A DNA stretch of 64,000 bases from Dryocola clanedunensis_A (GTDB taxonomy: Bacteria; Pseudomonadota; Gammaproteobacteria; Enterobacterales; Enterobacteriaceae). Position numbers and translations under genes: made by a program. The notes beneath the pieces were generated by a model, which was not told the DNA's origin, made no database searches, and saw nothing but the letters and a program-made list of their open reading frames with translations. The DNA lies in the NCBI GenBank assembly GCA_038405435.1, contig JBBYHZ010000008.1, one strand, 5' to 3'. Positions 43,727 to 52,293 of this stretch are shown here, piece by piece (the first letter of the stretch is position 1; every line of letters starts with the position of its first letter).

Positions 43727-44519
43727 CAGGACGTTCTGGCGTGCGGCAAGCGCGCTTGTGTTCTGCCTCCCGGCGCTGCTCTTTGCCGCGCCGCGGGTGA
43801 TCTCCCTGTCGCCGAGTAACACCGAGCTGGCCTATGCCGCAGGGATTACGCCGGTGGCTGCCAGCGCCTGGTCGGACTATCCGCCGGAGGCGAAAAAGCT
43901 TGAACAGGTGGCGAACTGGCAGGGGATGAACCTGGAACGCATCGTGGCGCTTAAACCTGATGTGGTGCTGGCGTGGCGTGCCGGAAACGCGGAGCGCCAG
44001 GTCAACCAGCTGGCCGCGCTGGGCATCAGGATTGTCTGGCTGGATCCCACCACCGTGGACGGCGTAATTTCAGCGCTGCGCGAGCTGGGCCAGTACAGCC
44101 CCACGCCCGCAAAGGCCACGGAATCAGCCGATAAGCTGGCAGCAGAGTTTGCACAGCTAAAATCGCAGTATGCCCGCAGCGCGAAGAAAAAAGTGTTCCT
44201 CCAGTTTGGGCAACATCCTCTCTTTACCACCGGTACAGGCTCCCTGCAGAACGAAATTGTGGAGGTCTGTGGCGGACAAAATATCTTTGCCGACAGCCGC
44301 GTTCCCTGGCCGCAGGTCAGCCGCGAGCAGGTACTGGCCCGTAAACCTCAGGCTATTATTATCGCGGGCGATACGGCCCAGGTCCTGGCAGTGCAGCAGT
44401 TCTGGCAAAGCCAGCTAAAAATTCCGGTTATTGCCATCAATGATGACTGGTTTAGCCGCTCCGGCCCGCGTATTATCCTCGCCGCAAAACAGCTCTGTCA
44501 GGAGCTGGCGCAACAATAA
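43719..44519 (+). CDS. btuF: periplasmic vitamin B12-binding protein
   Basis: BtuF delivers cobalamin to the BtuCD importer, encoded elsewhere. The 266-residue protein has a signal peptide (about 1-23, ending LFA) without a lipobox and the two-lobe helical-backbone binding fold (VISLSPSNTELAYAAG, GMNLERIVALKPD, WPQVSREQVL). It begins with GTG inside the mtn end, so translation is coupled. It is more divergent from E. coli than its neighbours. Confidence 0.94.
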   Translation: MHNRTFWRAASALVFCLPALLFAAPRVISLSPSNTELAYAAGITPVAASAWSDYPPEAKKLEQVANWQGMNLERIVALKPDVVLAWRAGNAERQVNQLAALGIRIVWLDPTTVDGVISALRELGQYSPTPAKATESADKLAAEFAQLKSQYARSAKKKVFLQFGQHPLFTTGTGSLQNEIVEVCGGQNIFADSRVPWPQVSREQVLARKPQAIIIAGDTAQVLAVQQFWQSQLKIPVIAINDDWFSRSGPRIILAAKQLCQELAQQ

Positions 44520-44541
44520 CGTCTTGATTTGAGGGTAATCA

Positions 44542-45162
44542 ATGCTGGTCTACTGGCTGGATATTATCGGCACCGCGGTGTTTGCCATCTCCGGAGTGCT
44601 GCTGGCAGGGAAGCTTCGAATGGATCCGTTTGGCGTGCTGGTGCTGGGCGTGGTCACGGCCGTTGGCGGCGGGACGATCCGCGATATGGCGCTGGATAAT
44701 GGCCCGGTATTCTGGGTTAAAGATCCTACCGATCTCGTGGTGGCGATGGTGACCTGCCTGCTGACAATCCTGCTGATACGCCAGCCGCGCCGCTTGCCTA
44801 AGTGGATCCTGCCGGTGCTCGATGCCGTCGGCCTTGCCGTGTTTGTCGGTATCGGGGTGAACAAAGCGTTTCTGGCGGGCACCAGCCCTTTGATTGCCAT
44901 CTGTATGGGCGTGCTGACCGGCGTGGGCGGCGGGATTATTCGCGATGTGCTGGCCCGCGAAATCCCCATGATCCTGCGCACCGAGATTTACGCCACCGCC
45001 TGCATTATCGGCGGCATCGTTCACGCCACGGCCTTTTATACCTTCAGGGTACCGCTGGAACAGGCAAGCATGATTGGGATGACGGTCACGCTGGTGATAC
45101 GCCTGGCGGCTATTCGCTGGCACCTGAAACTGCCAACCTTTGCCCTGGAAGACAAATCCTGA
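44542..45162 (+). CDS. yadS: TRIC-type inner-membrane protein, UPF0126
   Basis: A 206-residue membrane protein with about seven hydrophobic segments and two internal repeats, each with a glycine-rich GGGTIRD or GGGIIRD motif (about 45-51 and 131-137). Family members resemble trimeric intracellular cation channels, and some have been linked to glycine uptake; the substrate of this one is not shown by sequence. It follows btuF by 22 bases. Confidence 0.92.
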   Translation: MLVYWLDIIGTAVFAISGVLLAGKLRMDPFGVLVLGVVTAVGGGTIRDMALDNGPVFWVKDPTDLVVAMVTCLLTILLIRQPRRLPKWILPVLDAVGLAVFVGIGVNKAFLAGTSPLIAICMGVLTGVGGGIIRDVLAREIPMILRTEIYATACIIGGIVHATAFYTFRVPLEQASMIGMTVTLVIRLAAIRWHLKLPTFALEDKS

Positions 45163-45170
45163 ACATAAAA

Positions 45171-45196
45171 AAGCCGGGTTAACTAACCCGGCTTTT
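45171..45196. terminator. bidirectional terminator, yadS and erpA
   Basis: A perfect 11-bp stem (AAGCCGGGTTA / TAACCCGGCTT) with A-runs before and T-runs after, between the convergent ends of yadS and erpA. Confidence 0.93.
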
Positions 45197-45211
45197 CTTT
45201 TCCCGCAGCGG

Positions 45212-45556
45212 TTACACGCTGAAGGAGGAACCGCACCCGCAGGTGCTTTTGGCGTTCGGGTTGCTCACGATAAAGCGAGAACCTTCCAGACCTTCAGTGT
45301 AATCCACCGCTCCGCCCACCAGATATTGCAGGCTCATCGGATCGACGACCAGCGCAACGCCCTGCTTCTCGATGGTCATGTCGCCTTCGTTGATCTGGTC
45401 ATCAAAGGTAAAACCGTACTGGAAGCCGCTGCACCCACCACCGGTGATGTAGACGCGCAGTTTCAGATTCGGGTTCTCTTCGTCTGCGATCAGGCTCTTA
45501 ACTTTACTGGCTGCGGCTTCGGTAAACTGCAGGGGCAGCGCTACGTCATCACTCAT
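45212..45556 (-). CDS. erpA: iron-sulfur cluster insertion protein
   Basis: A-type carrier that delivers Fe-S clusters, essential in E. coli for IspG/IspH and hence isoprenoid synthesis. The 114-residue protein has Cys 42 (TGGGCSGFQYG) and the terminal CGC pair at 106-108. The start is the ATG of MSDDVALPLQ; the frame is open 33 bases further but not conserved. IscR control is expected from E. coli, but I could not define its site. Confidence 0.96.
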   Translation of the reverse strand: MSDDVALPLQFTEAAASKVKSLIADEENPNLKLRVYITGGGCSGFQYGFTFDDQINEGDMTIEKQGVALVVDPMSLQYLVGGAVDYTEGLEGSRFIVSNPNAKSTCGCGSSFSV

Positions 45557-45580
45557 TTTTTGCTCCCAACGAAATAAGAA

Positions 45581-45602
45581 ATCGGGCAAAGATTAACCCG
45601 AT
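45581..45602 (-). other. hairpin in the clcA-erpA spacer
   Basis: ATCGGG and CCCGAT flank a ten-base loop between the clcA stop and the erpA start; on the minus strand ATTTCTTATTTC follows. It may be a weak clcA terminator or part of the erpA leader. Confidence 0.4.
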
Positions 45603-45637
45603 CTTTAGGGCCATTATCTAATACCCTGGTAAATCGT

Positions 45638-47095
45638 TCAAGTATTCTCCCCGCCCGGCGTTAGCTGGGCCTTAGCCTGCTGCTCAGCCTGTTGTTTTGC
45701 CTGCTGTTCGGCTTCCTGTTTCGCCAGCGTTCGCTCAAGGATCGAAGAGTACAGAGGCTTGCCGCCGAGGAACTGGGCTAACAGTGTCGCGCCAAGACAG
45801 GTAATGATCATTGGCAAAATGAGCTGATAATTGTCCGTCATTTCCAGCACCAGCACGATGCCGGTCAGCGGCGCGCGCACCGAGGCGGCAAACAGCGCCC
45901 CCATGCCCGCTATCGCAAAGGTGCCTACTTCAAGATGATAGGCAGGGAACCATGCCGTACAGGCCAGGCCAAACGCCGTGCCGAGCAGCGTACCGAGCGC
46001 CAGCATTGGGGCGAATATCCCGCCCGGCGCGCCCGAAGAGAAGCACAGCAGCGTGGTGAGCACGCGGGCAATAAAAATAAACAACAGCATGCCCACGGTG
46101 TAGTTACCGGCAGCCGCGATTGGAATGAGATTAAAACCGCCGCCCGCCGCCGCGGGCTGAATCAGCCCCAGCACGCCGCAGACGCCGCCCAGCAGGCCGC
46201 CAATCAGCACCCATTTTTTAATATCGCCGCCGTGAATACGCTGGAACAGATCCTGAGTGCGGAAAATCAGCCTGTTAAACAACACGCCAACCACGCCGAA
46301 TACCATGCCCAGCATCAGGTACAGCCAGAGCGTATTGACGGGAGCATTAGAAAGCTTGCCCACTTCTATAACGGCGCTTTCACCGTTGAAGATGCGGAAC
46401 ACCACGCTCGACATGATAACGCCGATAAACACGGCCTTGATGGAGATAAGGTTGTAGCGAAACTGCGGGCGCATCTCTTCGATGATAAACAGAATCCCCG
46501 CCAGCGGCGCGTTAAAGGCCGCCGACAGGCCAGCAGCCGCACCCGTAGCCAGTAAAGAGTGACGAGCTTCGGCACCGCGCAGCCGGAAAATATCCAGCAC
46601 CATGCGGCCAATGTTTCCGCCCAGCTGTACCGTCGGCCCTTCGCGGCCCAGCACCATTCCTGCGCCGAGCGTTCCCATGCCGCCGATAAACTTCACCGGA
46701 ATAACGCGCCACCAGCGAACCGGACGAAGTTCTTCCAGCGCGCCTTCGATTTCAGGGATACCTGAGCCTCCCGCTTCCGGCGCAAAACGCCTGACGAGGT
46801 AGTAACCCACCATCGCCAGCAGCACCGAGCTGATAAACGCCAGCGGCCAGACAATCAGCGAATAGTCCGCCACGTGAGCGAGCATCGCCAGGCGATTTTG
46901 CTGCACCCAGGTCACTGATTTTTCAAACGCCACGCCGACCAGACCGGCCAGAGTTCCAACGATCGCTGCCATAAAAAGAATTGCCACCGGGGTTTTATCC
47001 CGGCGGATCAGGCGACGCACCATGTCGCCCCTACGTAAGCGCACGACTTCCTGTGCTTCAAAAGAGGGGTGGGAAGGGTTCATTGGAGTCATCAT
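45638..47095 (-). CDS. clcA: H+/Cl- exchange transporter
   Basis: Two-chloride-for-one-proton antiporter of the CLC family, used in extreme acid resistance. The 485-residue protein has the selectivity motifs GSGIPEIEG, GREGPTVQLGG (with the gating Glu) and GGIFAPMLALG, and about 18 membrane helices. The C-terminal cytoplasmic tail after about 460 is an Ala/Glu/Gln/Lys repeat (AEQQAKQ twice), longer than in E. coli. Two nearby ATGs make the exact start uncertain by a few residues. Confidence 0.95.
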   Translation of the reverse strand: MMTPMNPSHPSFEAQEVVRLRRGDMVRRLIRRDKTPVAILFMAAIVGTLAGLVGVAFEKSVTWVQQNRLAMLAHVADYSLIVWPLAFISSVLLAMVGYYLVRRFAPEAGGSGIPEIEGALEELRPVRWWRVIPVKFIGGMGTLGAGMVLGREGPTVQLGGNIGRMVLDIFRLRGAEARHSLLATGAAAGLSAAFNAPLAGILFIIEEMRPQFRYNLISIKAVFIGVIMSSVVFRIFNGESAVIEVGKLSNAPVNTLWLYLMLGMVFGVVGVLFNRLIFRTQDLFQRIHGGDIKKWVLIGGLLGGVCGVLGLIQPAAAGGGFNLIPIAAAGNYTVGMLLFIFIARVLTTLLCFSSGAPGGIFAPMLALGTLLGTAFGLACTAWFPAYHLEVGTFAIAGMGALFAASVRAPLTGIVLVLEMTDNYQLILPMIITCLGATLLAQFLGGKPLYSSILERTLAKQEAEQQAKQQAEQQAKAQLTPGGENT

Positions 47096-47221
47096 TAATA
47101 AGTATTACAAATTGAGCGGGCATTCTACCCGCTCCGCGCGTTCGGGCAAAACTTTCATAACCGTGAAGGTTTCCCTTAGAATAGCGCGTTGTCCCTATTT
47201 CCACGAATCAGGAGCCGATTC

Positions 47222-48502
<1,281 letters not shown>

Positions 48503-48508
48503 TACTCT

Positions 48509-48556
48509 CCCCTCACCCCGGCCCTCTCCCTTTCAGGGAGAGGGTTAGGGTGAGGG
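48509..48556. repeat. palindromic repeat / bidirectional terminator, hemL-fhuB
   Basis: CCCCTCACCCCGGCCCTCTC is mirrored by GGGAGAGGGTTAGGGTGAGG around a short TTTCA loop. It fills the gap between the convergent ends of hemL and fhuB. I know this CCCTCACCC...GGGTGAGGG pattern as a dispersed repeat in enterobacteria and other proteobacteria, distinct from REP and ERIC. Confidence 0.7.
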
Positions 48557-48563
48557 TCCTGAA

Positions 48564-50549
48564 TCAGCGGCTCTGCTTACGCAGCAGGTAAACAAAGTAA
48601 GGCGCGCCGATAAAGGTCGCCAGCAGCCCGGCAGGGATTTGATCCGGGAACAGCACCATCCTTCCGCACCAGTCTGCCGCCACCATCAGCATGCCACCAA
48701 TTAATGCAGCCATCATCAGCTGCGGCATCGCACGCCTGAAGCCCAGCATCCTGGCAATATGCGGCGCCATTAAGCCCACAAAACTCAACGGCCCAACGGT
48801 AAGCGTAGCGGCAGCGGTCAGCGTTGCGGCCAGCAGCAGCAGGGCAAAGCGGGACGGGGTCAGCGCCATGCCCACCGCACGGGCGGTTGCGCCACCCAGC
48901 GGCAGAATCATCAGCCAGCGGCGGCACAGCGGCGTAAGCGCAAACAGCACTACCATCAGAATCAGCGTTTTTACCGCCTGCTCGCCCGTGACGTTATAGG
49001 TCGAACCGGAAATCCAGGTGAGGATCCCCGCCATCCTCGGGTCGCCGCTTGCCATCAGCAGCATAAGCAGCATGGTAAATGCGGTGCTGAGCGCCATCCC
49101 CGCCAGCAGCATGCGCTGCGGTGAAAAGCCCCCTCTTCCGGCTGCGATCATGATCACCAGCAGGGTGATTGCCGCCCCCAGGCTGCCCGCCGGGAACAGC
49201 CAGCCGAAAGCATTACCGGGTACGATAAACAGCATCACGACCACGCCAAACGCCGCGCCGGAGCTTATCCCCAGCACTTCGGGGCTGGCCATCGCGTTCC
49301 CGGTCAGGCGCTGTATCACGCAGCCCGCTACCGCCAGCATCATCCCGGCGGTCAGCGCCGCCAGCATACGCGGCCAGCGCCACGGCAGCAGGTCGTGGAA
49401 CATTTCGCCGTTCACCCAGTTCCAGCCGTGGGCATCGCGCCCCAGGGTAAGCGCGGTGACGATAACCAGCGCCAGCAGGCCCCCCGCAACCAGAACCCAC
49501 CAGCCAATATGCTGGCGTTCAGCCGGGACGTTATCCCCCGCGTTCAAAGCAGGCGTGCCGACGGTACGCAGGCGCGGCAGCAGCCACAGCAACAGTGGAG
49601 CGCCAATCAGGGCGGTAACCGTGCCGGTAGAGATTTCACGCCACGCGCCGGTCAGCCAGATGACAGCCTGATCCGAAAGCCAGAGGATCAGCGCGCCAAT
49701 CAGCGGGGCCAGGAAAAGCCGGGCCGCAAGGCGTCGTGCGCCGAGCATCTTCGCCAGCAAAGGGGCAAACAGGCCGATAAAGCCAATGATGCCTACCGCG
49801 TTAACCAGTAAGGCACTGATGGCGATGGCCAGAATTAATGTCGCAAGGCGGACCAGCGAAAGCGCCAGGCCCAGATTACGGGCAACGCCGTCATCCAGCC
49901 CCATCAGCGTAAGCGGACGCAGCAGCAGGAGCGTCAGCAGCATCCCGCCCACCAGGCGCGGCCACAGGCCGTTAACGATGCTCCAGTCCGTCTGGTTCAG
50001 CGCCCCGGTGCTCCACAGGAACATGTTTTGCAGCTGGTCATGGTGGAAAATTGCCAGCAGCTGGTTCACCGCGCCGCAGTAAAGGCTGACGACCAGCCCC
50101 GCAAGGATCAGCGTGACCGGTGAGAGGCGCTTGCCCCACGCCACGCCAAAGACCAGCAGGCCGACCACGCCCGCGCCAATCAGCGCCGCAAACTGTTGCG
50201 TTTCGAAACCGCCCGGCAAGGCCCAGAGGGTAGCGACGGTAACGCCGAGCTGCGCCCCGCTCGCCACGCCAAGGGTCGTCGGTTCAGCAAGGGGGTTACG
50301 TAATACCTGCTGGAACAGCACGCCCACCAGCCCCAGTCCGGCCCCGACCAGCAGCGAAATTGCCAGGCGAGGCAGGGAGCTGTAATGGAACAGCATCTGG
50401 CTGATATCGTCGATATTCGGCTGCCACCAGGCTTTTGACCATTGTGCCGAAGGCAGCTGGCTATCCAGGTTATGCAGCGTCAGCCAGAGGGCCGCGATAA
50501 AAAGCAAAGCCAGCAGCACGACCGGAAACAGGACATGATGACGTTTCAC
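48564..50549 (-). CDS. fhuB: hydroxamate siderophore ABC importer, permease
   Basis: Inner-membrane permease for ferrichrome and other hydroxamates. The 661-residue protein is a fused pair of FecCD-like halves of about 330 residues, each with about ten membrane helices; the repeated LLFLGLV-type core shows as VGAGLGLVGVLFQQVLRNPL in the first half and AGCVIQRLTGNAMASPEVLG in the second. It begins with GTG overlapping the fhuD stop (GTGA); the open frame runs 126 bases further upstream inside fhuD. Confidence 0.96.
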   Translation of the reverse strand: MKRHHVLFPVVLLALLFIAALWLTLHNLDSQLPSAQWSKAWWQPNIDDISQMLFHYSSLPRLAISLLVGAGLGLVGVLFQQVLRNPLAEPTTLGVASGAQLGVTVATLWALPGGFETQQFAALIGAGVVGLLVFGVAWGKRLSPVTLILAGLVVSLYCGAVNQLLAIFHHDQLQNMFLWSTGALNQTDWSIVNGLWPRLVGGMLLTLLLLRPLTLMGLDDGVARNLGLALSLVRLATLILAIAISALLVNAVGIIGFIGLFAPLLAKMLGARRLAARLFLAPLIGALILWLSDQAVIWLTGAWREISTGTVTALIGAPLLLWLLPRLRTVGTPALNAGDNVPAERQHIGWWVLVAGGLLALVIVTALTLGRDAHGWNWVNGEMFHDLLPWRWPRMLAALTAGMMLAVAGCVIQRLTGNAMASPEVLGISSGAAFGVVVMLFIVPGNAFGWLFPAGSLGAAITLLVIMIAAGRGGFSPQRMLLAGMALSTAFTMLLMLLMASGDPRMAGILTWISGSTYNVTGEQAVKTLILMVVLFALTPLCRRWLMILPLGGATARAVGMALTPSRFALLLLAATLTAAATLTVGPLSFVGLMAPHIARMLGFRRAMPQLMMAALIGGMLMVAADWCGRMVLFPDQIPAGLLATFIGAPYFVYLLRKQSR

Positions 50550-51445
50550 GCTTCGCTCCCTACGGCTTTTGCCAGCATCGTTGTGAAGTTCATGGCGGAG
50601 ATGGTTGCGCCGTACAGCCACACGGCAGGCACGCGCTGAAAACGCTGCTGACGCACGAACGGCATCGCTTTCCACAGCGGGGTTGCCATGACTTTTTCCA
50701 TTTCGGCATCGTTGTTGTGATCGAAGCAGATGACGTCCGCATCTTTGATGGCGGCAAGCCGCTCAAGGCCGACCACCGCCGTGCCCCAGAAGTTGGTTTC
50801 GCCATGCCAGGCATTTTTCACCCCCAGCAGATCCATGACCTCCTGGAACAGGCTGTTTTCGCCGACCACCAGCGCATGGCGAGGGTCGAGCAGCGTCATC
50901 AGCAGCACCGGCGTATCGCCCCGTGCGGCAAAGCGCGGCTTCATATCGGCAATAAAACGGTCGAACTTCGCCAGATGCTCGGCTGCGGCCTGCGGCCTGC
51001 CCAGCTTCACACCGAGCTCAGCCAGCGATTTGCGGGCCACGCTCAGGGGTTTGCCCGATCCGTCATTGAAGTTAAACCCCATTCCCGGCGCGATGCGGGC
51101 CATTTTATCGGGCGACGGACCGTAGCCTGCGGAGTAGATAATCAGCGACGGTTTGAGCTGGGTAAGCAGCTCGAGATTCGGCTCCGTACGCAGCCCGACG
51201 TCAATAACCCCGTCGGGCAGCTTCGGTTCGCCTACCCAGGCGTGATAATTAAGTTTGTCCGCCATCGCCATCGGCGTGACGCCTAACGCCAGCAGGAGCT
51301 CAACGGGCAGCCATTCAAGGGCCACAACGCGGCTGGCATCAACCGGGGCCGCCTGGGCAAAACCTGCCTTCAGCAGGAGCGGCGAAAGCGCCAGCGCAGT
51401 CAGCAGCTGACGACGGCTCACAGGGGAATTGAGAAGTTCAGGCAT
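50546..51445 (-). CDS. fhuD: hydroxamate siderophore-binding periplasmic protein
   Basis: Carries ferric hydroxamates from FhuA to FhuB. The 299-residue precursor has a twin-arginine-type leader (SRRQLLTALALS, 10-21), then the helical-backbone binding fold with ALEWLPVELLLALG and NSLFQEVMDLLG. Its start shares a base with the fhuC stop (TGATG). Confidence 0.95.
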   Translation of the reverse strand: MPELLNSPVSRRQLLTALALSPLLLKAGFAQAAPVDASRVVALEWLPVELLLALGVTPMAMADKLNYHAWVGEPKLPDGVIDVGLRTEPNLELLTQLKPSLIIYSAGYGPSPDKMARIAPGMGFNFNDGSGKPLSVARKSLAELGVKLGRPQAAAEHLAKFDRFIADMKPRFAARGDTPVLLMTLLDPRHALVVGENSLFQEVMDLLGVKNAWHGETNFWGTAVVGLERLAAIKDADVICFDHNNDAEMEKVMATPLWKAMPFVRQQRFQRVPAVWLYGATISAMNFTTMLAKAVGSEA

Positions 51446-52242
51446 CAGTAAACGAAGCTCACCGGTGCAGCCCCTGCCGGGTGCGGCAGGATGCCCATCG
51501 GGATACCGTAAATATGCTCCAGCGTTTCGCTTTGCATAATCTCAGCCGGATTTCCCTGGGCAATCATTTCCCCCCCGCGCAGCGCGACCAGATGGTCACA
51601 GTAGCGGGCGGCCATATTGATATCGTGGAGAACGGCGATCACCGTCAGGCCCCGCTGCTGGCTCAGACGATGAATCAGCGCCAGCACGTCCACCTGATGG
51701 GCGATATCCAGCGCGGAGGTTGGTTCATCCAGCAGCAGGCAGCGGCTGTCCTGGGCGACCAGCATGGCAATCCACGCGCGCTGCCGCTCGCCGCCCGAAA
51801 GACTGTCCACCAGACGGTGGGCAAAGGGCTTAAGGCCCACCAGCGAAATCGCCTCTTCAACAAGCTCGCGGTCCGCCGCGCCAAAGCGCCCCAGCGCCCC
51901 GTGCCACGGGTAGCGACCTATCGCCACCAGCTCACGCACCGTCATGCCTTCTGCGGCAGGCAGCTGCTGCGGAAGATAGGCCACCTGGCGGGCGAACGCC
52001 TTGCTGTTCCAGTCGTCCAGAGGCCGATCGTTGAGCAGGATCTCCCCGTCCGACGGCTTCTGGTGGCGGCCAAGCATTTTCAGGAGCGTGGACTTACCGG
52101 AACCGTTGTGGCCAATCAGGCCCGTGACTTTCCCCACCGGGAAGGTGAACGAGAGAGGATGGAGCAGCGTACGGCCCGGCACGCGGAAGGTGACGTCAGA
52201 AAGGCTGAATGTGGTATCGGGATGGGGGTGTTTGTCCTGCAT
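51445..52242 (-). CDS. fhuC: hydroxamate siderophore ABC importer, ATPase
   Basis: Cytoplasmic ATPase driving FhuB. The 265 residues show Walker A (GHNGSGKST near 44-52), signature LSGGERQRAW, Walker B (CLLLDEP) and the H-loop (VLHDINMA). It follows fhuA by 51 bases in a fhuA-fhuC-fhuD-fhuB operon. Confidence 0.96.
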   Translation of the reverse strand: MQDKHPHPDTTFSLSDVTFRVPGRTLLHPLSFTFPVGKVTGLIGHNGSGKSTLLKMLGRHQKPSDGEILLNDRPLDDWNSKAFARQVAYLPQQLPAAEGMTVRELVAIGRYPWHGALGRFGAADRELVEEAISLVGLKPFAHRLVDSLSGGERQRAWIAMLVAQDSRCLLLDEPTSALDIAHQVDVLALIHRLSQQRGLTVIAVLHDINMAARYCDHLVALRGGEMIAQGNPAEIMQSETLEHIYGIPMGILPHPAGAAPVSFVY

Positions 52243-52293
52243 GGGAACCCAACTTGTTGATGGATGCGGCGAACCGCCGCATCCTGAGAGCGA

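Noticed and set aside
42934..44541. Cobalamin riboswitch near mtn-btuF
   Set aside because: The gap before mtn is only 94 bases and btuF overlaps mtn; there is no room for and no sign of a B12 aptamer.
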